Below are positions 1 through 10,502 of a DNA stretch of 64,000 bases, piece by piece. The translations under genes were made by a program, and so were the position numbers. Within the stretch, counting starts at the first letter, position 1. Every line of letters starts with the position of its first letter. Below the pieces are notes generated by a model. The model saw only the letters and a list, made by a program, of their open reading frames with translations, ran no database searches and had not been told where the DNA came from. Origin of the DNA: Ailanthus altissimus. Lineage: Eukaryota > Streptophyta > Magnoliopsida > Sapindales > Simaroubaceae. The DNA is taken from contig OX327683.1 in NCBI GenBank assembly GCA_946807835.1, positions 33,415,001-33,479,000 of the forward strand, in the 5' to 3' direction.

Positions 1-515
1 GGTACTGTTTTTTCATAAATATTATTGTATATATGTAAAAGAAATCAATATCAAATTAGAGACAAACATATAGATTATAGTGTTAAAATCTTTTATGCAA
101 ATTTGTTCATTGATAAAATGTGCATTTTCTCATACAAGAAGATGCTCAAATATGTTCATTCTAGTTATTTTGAATTAATTTTGTTTAGGCAATTTAAGAG
201 TGTTGAAAATCTTTTAATATCAAATGTGTTTTTGTAGTTATATTTATCAAATAATAGTTTTAAACTAATGTTAAGTGCAATTCTTACATGAAGAAGGGGT
301 GGATCAAGTTAATTCACTTCAATGAGAAATATGATAAATGACTATGGAGGGAGAACTTACAATTTTTGACTTTGAAGAGGTCTAATTTTGTTAAATAAAA
401 TTATAACTTTCTATATATCAATGTATATTCAATTATGTAGTGATACATGATTCTCTAGATGTACTCATTGAATTTAATAAACTTTTGTTTCTTATATTAA
501 GCATGAGAATTAAAT

Positions 516-1055
516 GTGCAGGTCATAAAGTTTTTGACTACTAGTACTACAATAAAAGTATATGTTAATGCAAATAGCTTCAGAGCATTGGATATTTTAG
601 TACAAAGCAATAAAAATGTGAAAGATCGAGAGATTTTGATATTACTTCAATGTGCTGGAGCAATCAATGTCAAGAATATTCAATTGTCAGCAAATGAACC
701 TAACATCACAGAGACCAACACAGTAGGATCCCATGATAAGTAAAGGTTCAAAGAATTTTCAAAAGAAAAAAGATTGGTGGGTGAAAATGCGGAGTGCCTT
801 AATGGGGGTAGCATCATTGATTTCTTCCATGGCTTACCAAGCTACTGTGAGCCTTTTTTTTCTAGTCCTTGGCAAGACACTTCCCAATCCCCAAGAGTTT
901 TCCAAGCTACTGGGGCAAACCCTCTTCAAAGTTCTAGTCCTTGGAGAGACACTTCACAAGATCAAGTCTTCTCATCAGAACCAACAATAGCCCCGTATAA
1001 TCACTGCATAGATGATATTTCCATCGTATACCATATCTCAAATCTCAATGACTAG
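516..1055 (+). pseudogene. Ankyrin-repeat/PGG-domain protein, 3' fragment
   Basis: This is the broken end of a plant ankyrin-repeat membrane protein of the ITN1/ACD6-like type. A first block (516-743) reads like the last ankyrin repeat, with 'RALDILVQSNKNVKD' followed by 'LLQCAGA'. A second block in another frame (about 766-860) reads 'RSALMGVASLISSMAYQA', which matches the first transmembrane helix of the PGG domain. A third block, back in the first frame (about 840-1055), contains 'SPWQDTSQ', which resembles the family's GGVWQDT motif. At least two frame changes and an in-frame stop at 741-743 separate the blocks, and the upstream ankyrin repeats and remaining transmembrane helices are not visible. 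Family members are usually 500-700 residues, so this is a fragment. The reading is by motif resemblance only; an intron could explain one of the frame changes. Confidence 0.5.
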
Positions 1056-2569
1056 CTGAAAAGGGAAAGAATGAATTTTAGCCTACAAATAAACACTAGA
1101 ACAAAAATGGAAGAGAACATCTTGAAGAGGTCAAAGTTGAATGAGCAATTCTAAAAGAATGAATCTTCAAATTTTCTATATAGTAATTTTTGCATGATTA
1201 ACTAAGATTGATGAGAGAAGGGAAATTTAGATAAAAAAAAAAAAGTTAGATAATATCATTTTCATCAATATAATCATTTCATAGACAGTGGCATTAATAA
1301 GATAATGTACTAAATGTTATCTAACATTTTCTGACGTGAAACACTATTTTAACCACAACTAGACTTTAAAAAAAAAGTGAAATAGACTAATTATGTATAA
1401 AAAATAGGGTAAAAAAAGTGAAAAAAATAATAAAAATCTAACTAAAAATGATAATTTTCATGACAATCCTAAACATAGATGGCAGCCGGAGCGGTTGTTT
1501 TCGAAATATTTCGTGCATAGGCGCTCGGTGCATTTGAGAAATGTATACTTGAGATGTCAATTAGGCATCCCACACGTGCACTCCTAAAATATATGAGGCA
1601 TGTTGTGCTATTATGCGCGCCATGTGGTGCACTCACAACTTGTTACGTGGTACAATTTTTTATTTTATTTTAATAAATAACTAAAACATTAATATAATTT
1701 TAATTAATTAAAATTAATTTCAAAGCAAAAAATAATCATTTAGTGTAAGGCTTCTCACGCTCAATGAAAACGATTCACAACAGCACCTTTTTGTGTGCGA
1801 GAAAAATTTGCATAAAATTTGTTATATATTATTTTTTTAATCTTATTTTTGAATTTTTAAAATTTTTACTTTCATTTATTTTTTTTTTGTAACTTTATCG
1901 TAATACAATATACCTCCGACTTTCGTTAATTTTACTTATAATCAAATCATTTCACAACCTTATTGAGTGTTTTTATGTGCGAGAATAAAAAAAATTTTAT
2001 AGAGAGAGAGAAAAAATAAGTAAGCAATATAATTGTTCAATTATTTATTTATTAGTTAATAAAAATTAATCCTTCAATTTGTGGTTAAAAAAATTACTTT
2101 AAAAAGGGTCATTTAAAAAAAAATTACTTTTTTTTAACGGATTTGAACTTTTTAACACGAAAGACGAGAGATTCAAATTGAAATCCCCACTTTAATAAGA
2201 AAAAACACACTGCCATCACCGCTGAGCCACTTAAGTAGGTGCCTTTCCTTTTTCTTTTTTCACCATAATAATAACACGAATGATGTTAAAAAAAACAAAT
2301 TGTACAAATGTAAACTAAATGTTATTAAGAAAAAAAATATATATATATATAGTGATGGGCTGGAGTCGAGATGGGCCAATTTGGCTCTCTCTGCCTTTCC
2401 TTGTATTATTGGCCCAATTAGACCCGCAATAGATACAATAGATAGATAGCCAATTAAAATAATTCCGTCACCTCTCCGCTCTTACTCAGAAAAAAAGAGC
2501 ATTAAAAAAATGAAAAAATTTAATATCACCCATTTTTCTTTCATATAATATAATATAATTAAAATACCA

Positions 2570-3120
2570 TATAATCTCTTTTGATTAGTTTTATCTGTCA
2601 AAAGATGAAGATAAAATAAGTTTTGTAATAAAATTTTGATGATATTTTAGACAATTGACTAGACTGATATTAATCAAACTTATTTTGATGATACTATTTT
2701 TTAAAATATAAGATAGTTTGAAATTGCTGATTTTCCCTTGAATATTACATTATATATATTATTATTGACAATAAAAAATATATTTTCATTTTAATTTATG
2801 AATGTTAGCCCAATAAAAATAAATCTGTTTGTCATAAAACAGTCACAAAATTAATATCATTCAGTTTGTTTTCAAATAATTTTGATTAACAAAACCAATA
2901 ATCTCTTGTTATTGGTTTAACCGTCAAAAGATGACGGTAGAAGAAGTTTTGCAATAAAATTTTGATGATATTTTAAACATTTTCTAAGTGAGAAGTTTTG
3001 CAATTAAATTTTGATGATATTTTAAACAGTTTTCTAATTGATATTAGCCAAATTTATATAGACGACACTATTATTTCATCAAACTAATATTGATAATATT
3101 ATTTTTAAAACAATAACGTA
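2570..3120. repeat. Diverged direct repeat
   Basis: The phrase 'ATAAAATTTTGATGATATTT' with its surroundings (CTGTCAAAAGATGAAG, then GATACTATTTTTTAAA) occurs near 2627 and again, with a partial internal duplication, near 2955 and 3005. The copies are about 330 bp apart and clearly diverged. The class of the source element is unknown. Confidence 0.5.
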
Positions 3121-3238
3121 GGTTTTATTAAAAAAAAGGTTTCAAATTAGTATATTTTTTTTTATATTACACTATATGTATTGATATTTTACAATAAAAT
3201 ATCAATGGGATTAGCTCGAAATAAGACATTGGACTACC

Positions 3239-3242
<4 letters not shown>

Positions 3243-3273
<31 letters not shown>

Positions 3274-3284
3274 TTATATATATA
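3243..3284. repeat. (TA)n microsatellite
   Basis: A run of TA dinucleotides with one interruption (TATTTATT). Confidence 0.85.
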
Positions 3285-3458
3285 AGTGCGCAAGAATGAT
3301 ACTTCAAAATTCAAATTAGTAGTGCAAACTATTAATTTTGATACAGTTCGATCAATAAGAATATTTATGAAGCGAGAATAACATTCACTTTTTTTCTTGA
3401 ACTTTTAAAATTTGGGATGCATTTAAGATGAGTTTTGACTTCATCTAAATTAATCTCG

Positions 3459-3645
3459 TATTAAGAAATTATTTTAGAATAATTTATTTATATTCTCTTA
3501 CTATATATATATTATTAATATAAAATATTATTTTTTATTATGTATGTTATTTTTATATTTTGTAATAAATTACAATTTATATAAAGACTCTATTATGAAA
3601 TTTTATATTTATAATGAAATATACTTTTTTTTTATATTTCTCACA
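3459..3645 (+). repeat. 5' LTR of the decayed Copia
   Basis: It starts TATTAAGAAATTATTTTAGA (ancestral TG eroded to TA) and ends TTTCTCACA. It matches 7822-8006 along its whole length. Confidence 0.8.
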
Positions 3646-3661
3646 TGGTATTAGAGCCAGG
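3646..3661 (+). promoter_or_regulatory. Primer-binding site (initiator tRNA-Met)
   Basis: TGGTATTAGAGCCAGG immediately follows the 5' LTR and differs by one base from the usual plant Copia site TGGTATCAGAGCC, which is complementary to the 3' end of initiator tRNA-Met. Confidence 0.8.
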
Positions 3662-5031
3662 TTAGCCATCGCCCATCTCATTACCATTGTTTCTTCACTG
3701 TCACTTTATTTAGCTGAAAATTTATCGAATTTTTTTTAAAATCCGTCAAAATTCATCAGAGTTTTTTTTGAAAAATCATTGAAAATTTTCGAAAGCTTGT
3801 TGTGTTACTCACCTCCCCATCTTAGATTATTCAGAATTCTTTGACCGTTTTAACACCATCGACAACACGCCAATCGAAGATTAAAAATCGCTAAATGCAT
3901 TGTCGGAACACCACTGTCGCCGGTCACTGTCACTTCAGATCCCGACCGTTCTACGGTGATGTGATCGATACCGCCCTGACCAAAAGAATCCTCAGTCACA
4001 GATCATTCAAACGCCGCCGAGTTTACGCCAATCGAAGGTCAGCGCCGACCGGATGCCACCTAAAGTTTACTGTTTCCTGTTTCTTGTTAAAAGGTTTGTT
4101 TGCAAATTTTTCAAACTTTCAAGGTCAGATAGTAATTTTTTATTCTTTTAGAGAATTTTTGTAATTTTTAATAGTTTTTTGGGCTATTTTTACAATTATA
4201 ATATTTTTATAAGTTATTTTATAATTTTAAAAAAGTTGAGAGGTCATTTTATAATTAATATAAAATTCAAGGGTCAATTTGTAATTACTTAAAGTTAGGG
4301 GTTAATTTATAATTTCTAAAAATTTAGTGGTTAGCTTATAATTAGTACAAGTTTAGGAACTAAGTTGTCATTAGTGAAAAAAAGGTTTTGAAATTTATGG
4401 ATAAGTATGATACTTCTCGATATTATTCTGCTGATTCTGCTCTACTTAAACCGTGCTACATACTTGAACCATCTCAATGTGTTTCTTTTACAAGATCTGT
4501 TATTACTATGCACATGATAGTGCGAATCGTTTTCTAATAACCTTAAATCTTTACTCCGTCTACTCTTTTCTAATTTTGGTAAACCTTTATCTGCTTCCTC
4601 TAATATTTCAGATAATTCTTCTTAGTATTTTGACTCTGTATGTTATTATCATATATGACTTCGGATTCTACAATTTTCTCCATTAAAACTCTTAATTCCT
4701 ATTTACCATCTATTCAAACTGCTAATGTTCTCTCATGGAAGTTAACTATATTGGTCAAGTGTCTTACCATAATCTCTCTGTATCTGACACTTTTTTATTC
4801 CTAGCCTTACATTAAATCTTGTCTGTTGGTCAATTATACAAACTTGGTCTTAATGTCTTATTTATTGCTGCTGGTTGTTGTGTGTAGGATCCAAAGACTG
4901 GTCGGACGCTTGGGACAGGTCGTAAGGTTGAACGTCTGTATGAACTTATTTATTTAGATTTATCCTTTCTATATCCTTTGTCTGTAACATCTACCTCTTC
5001 AGTGCCTTTATTACATTTTTGACGTTCTCGT

Positions 5032-5811
5032 TTGGGTTATACGTCAATCAATCGTATCCGATCTCTAGTATCCAATGGTCATTTATATATTATTTTTGAT
5101 AATAAAGATGACTGTCTTACATATCCTTTAGTTAAACAACCACCCTTACCTTTTGATAATAATACTACTGTCTCTCATGCTCTATTTGATCTTGTACATT
5201 CTGATATATTGGGTCATTCTCCAAATCCCACAATTGAAGGATTCAAATATTTTGTGATCTTCGTTGATGACTATTCTCGGTATACTTGGTTATTTTTTAT
5301 GAAACAACGACCTAAAATTACTAAAATTTATGGAGATTTTGCTTAAATGGTTAAAACAGAGTTCTCACATCCTATTAAGGTTTTCCGCACTGATAATGCT
5401 ATGGAGTATAGAGATTTTAATTTTCTAAATCTTTTATAGGAACATGGTACTATATGTCAAAGGTCTTTTCATAGTACATCTCAGTAAAATGGGAGAGCTA
5501 AACGTAAATACAGACACATTTTAGACACTACTCGTACTCTTCTTATCTCTCCCTCTTGTCCTGAACGTTTTTGGGGAGAAGCTGCCTTGATTGCTGTCTT
5601 TACTATTAATCGTATTTCTTCTCCTGTTATAGAGAACAAGTCACCTTATGAGCGTCTTTATAGAACTCTACCTAATTACAAACTCCTCAAAGTATTTGGT
5701 TGTATTTGTTTTGTTCTACTTCAAAAATATGAACACACTAAACTCGAGCCACGTACTCGATTATGTTGCTTCTTAAGATACGGGATAGAACATAAAGGTT
5801 ATAGGTGTTAG
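5032..5811 (+). pseudogene. Copia integrase region, broken
   Basis: This holds the integrase part of the decayed Copia. The first segment (5032-5346) contains 'LVHSDILGHSP', where the first catalytic Asp lies, and 'FVDDYSRYTWLFF'. A stop at 5344-5346 is followed by a segment reading 'KVFRTDNAMEY', which carries the second catalytic Asp. After further stops the frame resumes at 5587-5811 with 'YERLYRTLPNYKLLKVFGC', the conserved C-terminal part of Copia integrase. The protein cannot be made as it stands. Confidence 0.75.
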
Positions 5812-6179
5812 GATCCTATATCTAACCGTTTTCGTGTTTCTCGTCATGTAGTCTTTCTCAAGCATACGATATTTTTCTCTGTATTTAACTTTAAATCTGT
5901 GTCTTCTCCTATGTCACAATTTTTTTAAGATAATTATATTGATCTTTTTCCGATACTTCACCTACAGATATTTCTTATGAGTCTTATACAAGTGAATCTG
6001 CTGAAACGACACCTGCTTCTGAACCTCCTGCCTCGTCTAAAGGATCTGCTCTCAACATCCTTGAGGTCTCCTCTACACCTTTTCTTTGTCATTCATCTCG
6101 AGTAAGAGAACTTCATGTTAAACTTCGTAATCATCACTGTTTCTCTACTACATTTTCTTTATATGAACCTCAATCATAT

Positions 6180-6770
6180 TCGGAGACTAGTTATAATCCT
6201 GTTTGACAGAAAATAATGACAAAAGAATTGCAAGCCCTTAAAAAATCGAATACTTGAGATTTTGTTACTCTTCCATCTAATAAAACTGTTATTGGATACA
6301 AATGGGTGTACAAGATCAAAACCAAATCTGATGGATCTATTGAGCGTTATAAAGTCCGCTTTGTTGCCAAAAGCTTTACTCAAGAATATGAAATTGATTA
6401 TGAAGAAACTTTTACCCTAGGGTAGCATCATGGGTGATGATCTTTTTGGTATTTCCACTCTCAAGAACTTTCTTCAGTAACACTTTAAAATGAAAGATTT
6501 TGGCAACTTTAGTTATTTCTTTGACCTTGAAGTACTATCCGATTCTACTGGATTTTATATTTCTCAGGCTAAATATACATCCAATCTACTTGCTAAAACT
6601 GGGTTGACCAACAGTAAGACTGTCTCCACTCCTCTAGAGCCTAATGCCAAATTTCAATCCTCTGATGGTACTCTTCTCAGTCATGCTACCCTCTATCGTC
6701 AGTTGATTAACAGTTTAGTCTGCCTTACAGTTACTCGCCTAGACATTGCTAGAGGTGGGCAAGTTTAGGT
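6180..6770 (+). pseudogene. Copia reverse transcriptase remnants, core deleted
   Basis: The N-terminal motif 'GYKWVYKIKTKSDGSIERYK' (6296-6355) and 'RFVAKSFTQEY' are followed at about 6415-6430 by an abrupt jump to 'GDDLFGISTLKNFL' and 'HFKMKDFGNFSYF' (6480-6530), which belong downstream of the YVDD box. The catalytic core is therefore deleted. In-frame stops are also present, such as the one in 'KSNT*DFVTLPS'. The segment ends at the hAT-like insertion. Confidence 0.7.
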
Positions 6771-7186
6771 TCGAAAATTCCCAACCCTTACTCGAACCCG
6801 ATTAAGACACCGAAATGTGTCCCGATCTCAACACTTTTTAAGTCGGGACAAATACCGACCCGACCTCGGGTCTGGTGGGGAAATCCCTTTTTTCTTTAAA
6901 AAAAAATTATTTTGAAACGACGTAGTTTTGATTTGGGTTCAGGACGGGTCGGGACGATTCGGGACGGGTTCGGGACTATTCGGAACTGTTCAGGATTGGT
7001 CGGGTTTGGGACGATTCGAGTTCGGAATGAGTCGGGAATTCCCATTCAGGTCCAAAAATTTCTCGAACTTGACCTGTGTCGTTTGGGACAAAACATTCTA
7101 TCCCAAACCAGTCCTGAACCCGTTCCCGTCCCGTCCCCATCCAAAATTTTGGGACAGGTCAGGTTTAGGAATAATGCCCACCCTTA
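6750..7186. mobile_element. hAT-like non-autonomous element in Copia
   Basis: The ends are TAGAGGTGGGCA and TGCCCACCCTTA, which form a 12-bp inverted repeat with two mismatches. The flanking 8-mers are GACATTGC (6742-6749) and GACCTTGT (7187-7194). Removing the element and one 8-mer restores a continuous Copia reading (LDIVQAVYVVSQFM), so the 8-bp target-site duplication is well supported. The inside is rich in GGGACGGGTCGGGA-type repeats on both arms and has no coding capacity. An 8-bp duplication and these ends fit the hAT superfamily. Confidence 0.8.
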
Positions 7187-7194
7187 GACCTTGT

Positions 7195-7806
7195 TCAAGC
7201 TGTTTATGTTGTCAGTCAGTTTATGGCCGCTCCTTGTACCTCTCATTATGCAGCAGTTCTTCATATTCTATATTATCTCAAAGGTACACTTTTTCACTAT
7301 CTCCATTTTTCGACTCACTCTTCTCTTGTGTTACGAACTTATATTGATTGGGCAGGTGATTCTACAGATCGACAATCAACTATTAAATTTTATCTTTTTT
7401 TAGGTGATTCTCTTTTTTCATGGAAAAGTAAGAAACAAACAGCTATTATTCGTTCGAGTACTGAAGTAAATACCGTACTCTTGTAGATACTACCCAAAAA
7501 ATTGTTTGGCTCCGCTAGCTTCTTGAAGATATGAGTATTTCTCATGCTGGAACTACACCTCTTTATTGTGACAATCAAAGTGCTATTCAAATTGCCTACA
7601 ATGATGTTTTTCATAAGCGGACTAAATATATTGAAACAAATTATCATTTTGTTCGACAATACGTTTCTAAAGGCACTATCATATTCCACTCTATCTCATC
7701 TGAGAGCAACTTGTTGATATATTTACTAAATTTCTACTTTCGCGCCATTTTCATACTTAAATATTCAAATTCAAACTTATTTTTACTGCATCATACATCA
7801 TCTTAA
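7195..7806 (+). pseudogene. Copia RNase H region, broken
   Basis: After the hAT-like element the reading continues in shifting frames: 'HILYYLKGTLFH', 'WAGDSTDRQST', 'SLFSWKSKKQTAIIRSSTE', and after a stop 'LYCDNQSAIQIAYNDVFHKR' (7561-7620). These are conserved RNase H-end motifs of Copia Pol. The usual acidic 'DADWAG' block reads 'YIDWAGD'. Confidence 0.75.
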
Positions 7807-7821
7807 ATTTAAGAGGGAGAG

Positions 7822-8006
7822 TATTAAGAAATTATTTTAAAATTATTTATTTATACTTTATTATTATATATATATTATTAATATAAAATATTATTTTTTA
7901 TTATGTATATTAATTTTTTATTTTATAATAGGTTACAATTTGTATAAATGCCACATTATACAATTTTATATTTAAAATGAGATATTCTCCCTTTATATTA
8001 TACACA
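7822..8006 (+). repeat. 3' LTR of the decayed Copia
   Basis: It starts TATTAAGAAATTATTTTAAA right after a purine tract (7811-7821) and ends ATTATACACA. It matches 3459-3645. Confidence 0.8.
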
Positions 8007-8287
8007 TCGTGAAAGCTTGCCCCGTTTCGACTTTCGAGCTCTCCCGTTGCTGAGGACATGTATGAATTTAGAGTAAGACTCTTAACATTATTCTTCCCCT
8101 TATTAATAGATATTACAAAATATTGGCCAACATGAATAGCATGGGCGTATTCTAATACTTCGAAACCAGATTCTTTGCACTGACATTTGCATTTGCATGT
8201 TGAAAGAATGAGGATCCAGCAGAACAAAGAACAAGAAGAACGTGTAATCCAAGGCCTAATTAAGATTCGTGTCTGATATACAAGCAC
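7910..8287 (-). CDS. Unassigned small ORF with Cys-rich N-terminal part
   Basis: This is an open frame of 125 codons that I do not recognise. Residues about 15-35 contain a hydrophobic stretch with many cysteines ('SCSLFCWILILSTCKCKCQC'). The last third (7910-8006) lies inside the 3' LTR of the decayed Copia, so if the frame was ever real its original C-terminal end was replaced by LTR sequence. No start context or neighbour supports it, and it may be chance. Confidence 0.15.
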   Translation of the reverse strand: MLVYQTRILIRPWITRSSCSLFCWILILSTCKCKCQCKESGFEVLEYAHAIHVGQYFVISINKGKNNVKSLTLNSYMSSATGELESRNGASFHDVYNIKGEYLILNIKLYNVAFIQIVTYYKIKN

Positions 8288-10502
8288 CTACTCGGTATTT
8301 CTGCTTTTGTCTTCACACACTTTTGTATTGTTCAAGTACTGACAATAGAGCTTTCCTTTTTCTGCAGGGGCAGATTATTTATCATATTCACTGGCAAAAT
8401 TATTTACTGTAAACAAGAATGATCTTGATTAGAAAATACAGAGTAAATTTTCATGAAAATGAATAGAATTAGATATAGTGTTGCAAATTTCAACCAATGT
8501 AAGAGTCATTTATATGTAACAAGAATTACGTGGCATTTGGTGATTATCCTGTTACAGAGACTTTTTTATGCACCACGATCCATGAATTTGATGCTGGGAC
8601 CAAAGAAGAAAGGGGGAATGAATTGGATAAACTCTTATCTTTCTCTCCACATCTGCTAACTGACGATAACGAACATGCCATTCAACCGGAAGCAGTTTAT
8701 GTATAGGAAGAGATTCGGTCTCTTTTACACCAAATATTTCGGTTATTTGAATATATTACTTGAATTCTTACAGATTTTGGATAATCTTCCAGTTGGTGTT
8801 CAAACTTATAATAATCGACCATATTGCACTAAGCAAAATATATAGTAGGACCAAAATGAAAGGGAGAAAAATAAAGGAATTATTTCCCTTAGAGAAAAGT
8901 AAAAAGGCAGACGAAAATGACAACATAACTATAGACAAGGACATTAATGAAGGGGAAGAAGTTAGAAAGATATTTTTCAGTGCAATAAAATATCAAATTA
9001 ATTCAAGAAAAAAGAAGAGACGATGAAGTTGATGAACGTGCATATGTATCGTTTTGATATGAGGTGGGCAAGAAAAGAGTATAATAATTTTGCATATGGG
9101 TCATATTTGCGTTTGGATTTAAGAACAAAGACATCACTGGCTGGAGGCTGCCGGAAGGCCGGTGACACAGAAAATCGACGGGGGACAAGCTAGGAGTAGC
9201 GGGTTTTACGGCGGCGTGTTTTGGCAGGAACTGATTTGCTGTTGCCAGAACCAGCGCTGGAGAACCCGCGAGATCAGTGAGAGAGAAGAAAGGCCGAGGG
9301 AAGAAAGAATAAAAATAATATTAGGCTTTTTTTTTTTCTTTTAATTTTCAAGTATATATGTAATTTGGTGTGACTAATCTCATAGTAACATTTTCTTTTT
9401 TTTTTTCAATGAAAAGTGACATATGGCACTTCTAATTTAAAAAATATTAATAATTAAAACTTGGTTTTTCAATTACTCAGATATTTGTATAACCAAATTG
9501 GAATAGGACTGTTTGGTTATATTAACGATAAAAACTGAACAGTTCTTATTAAATATATAAACTGTACTGAACCTAGTTCGGTTCAGATTGATCCAGCCTT
9601 TAGCTTTTGATTTTTTTTCACCCTTATTTTCAACCGTTAGCCTTTGGATTGATTGTCAGTCTACGTGCAAGAGTATACCTCAGAAGCATCAGTAGCCTAA
9701 AGTATAATCTGATCAAAATTATACCAATATTGAGGCTTAATTTAGTGTTTTTTGCTATGGGATGCAGTATATTTGTTTCAAGTGTCATCGGTATGTTACC
9801 AGTTAGTGTGGGAAGAATGATGGAACATGTCGCTTTGGATTCTTTTATTAGTTGTAGAACTATTAAAATGGAATTGGACGCCTTAGTGGAGGTCATACAT
9901 CTCCATCATGCATTCATATGAAAGCAGGGAATGTCAATTGTAATATGTAAACCTAGCATTATAAAAAGTTGGTAGATATCAGTAGTCTGATTATGGTTTT
10001 TAAGTGATGAAAATTTAATTGTTGATATCCCTTTAGTGTCAAATTCATTTAAAGAAAAGCACTTTCTGAAATGTCTTTTGCCTTGGAGGTGGAATGCCAA
10101 GTATGCGAGCCATAGAGTGTCAAGATTTTGCAGTTGATGATCCATTGTTGACAAAGTAGTTGTTAAGCAGTGGATGTATACTATTAATTTAGTACGTCAA
10201 TTACTCTGTAGATTCGTTATCATGAAAGTTGATAGAAACAAGTTTATGATGATGATTTTGGAACGTGTCAAATGGGTGGCTGCTTAGACTCCAATTCTGG
10301 GATGTGTCCTATGAGTCAGGAAGAAAGCTAAGCACTTGCAAAGTGCTTTTACTGCTTAGTGCAAGGATATCAGATTATGGCTTCCCCTACGGTAAATCAG
10401 CATTTAAAAGTAGTGCAAGGATACTAGATTATGGCGGTGGTCATGTCTTCCCTTCCCGCATTTCCAAAAAATTATGATATTCATTTTCCTTTTTCCCTGA
10501 AG
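8288..10502. other. Intergenic spacer, no gene recognised
   Basis: The stretch is AT-rich with one GC-richer patch at about 9125-9320 that could be the 5' part of a lost minus-strand gene. The patch reads a short minus-strand frame, 'MSPVDFLCHRPSGSLQPV'. I see no domain. Short frames between 9600 and 10480 show no motif I know, although degraded upstream exons of the bHLH pseudogene that follows would be expected here. Confidence 0.4.

Larger units (their letters stand above)
1056..3458. other. AT-rich intergenic spacer
   Basis: No gene is visible. The stretch holds poly-A/T tracts, a GC-richer patch at about 1480-1640, a degenerate tRNA-like block near 2145-2240 that could be SINE debris, and a diverged direct repeat at about 2570-3120. 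Confidence 0.5.
3459..8006 (+). mobile_element. Decayed Copia-type LTR retrotransposon
   Basis: The element is bounded by two related LTRs of about 186 bp (3459-3645 and 7822-8006). A primer-binding site complementary to initiator tRNA-Met follows the first, and a purine-rich tract (AAGAGGGAGAG) precedes the second. The internal order is Copia: leader, gag remnant, integrase (5032-5811), reverse transcriptase pieces (6180-6770), RNase H (7330-7740). The integrase reading includes 'FVIFVDDYSRYTWLFF', and the RNase H part 'LYCDNQSAIQIAYN'. Many stops and frameshifts break the reading. The central part of reverse transcriptase, including the YVDD catalytic box, is missing at about 6420. An hAT-like element sits at 6750-7186. 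The 5-bp flanks (TCTCG and TCGTG) do not form a clean target-site duplication. Confidence 0.85.

Noticed and set aside
9607..9921. Open frame of 104 codons, plus strand
   Set aside because: No domain, signal peptide or codon pattern is evident, and overlapping frames of similar size exist on the other strand.
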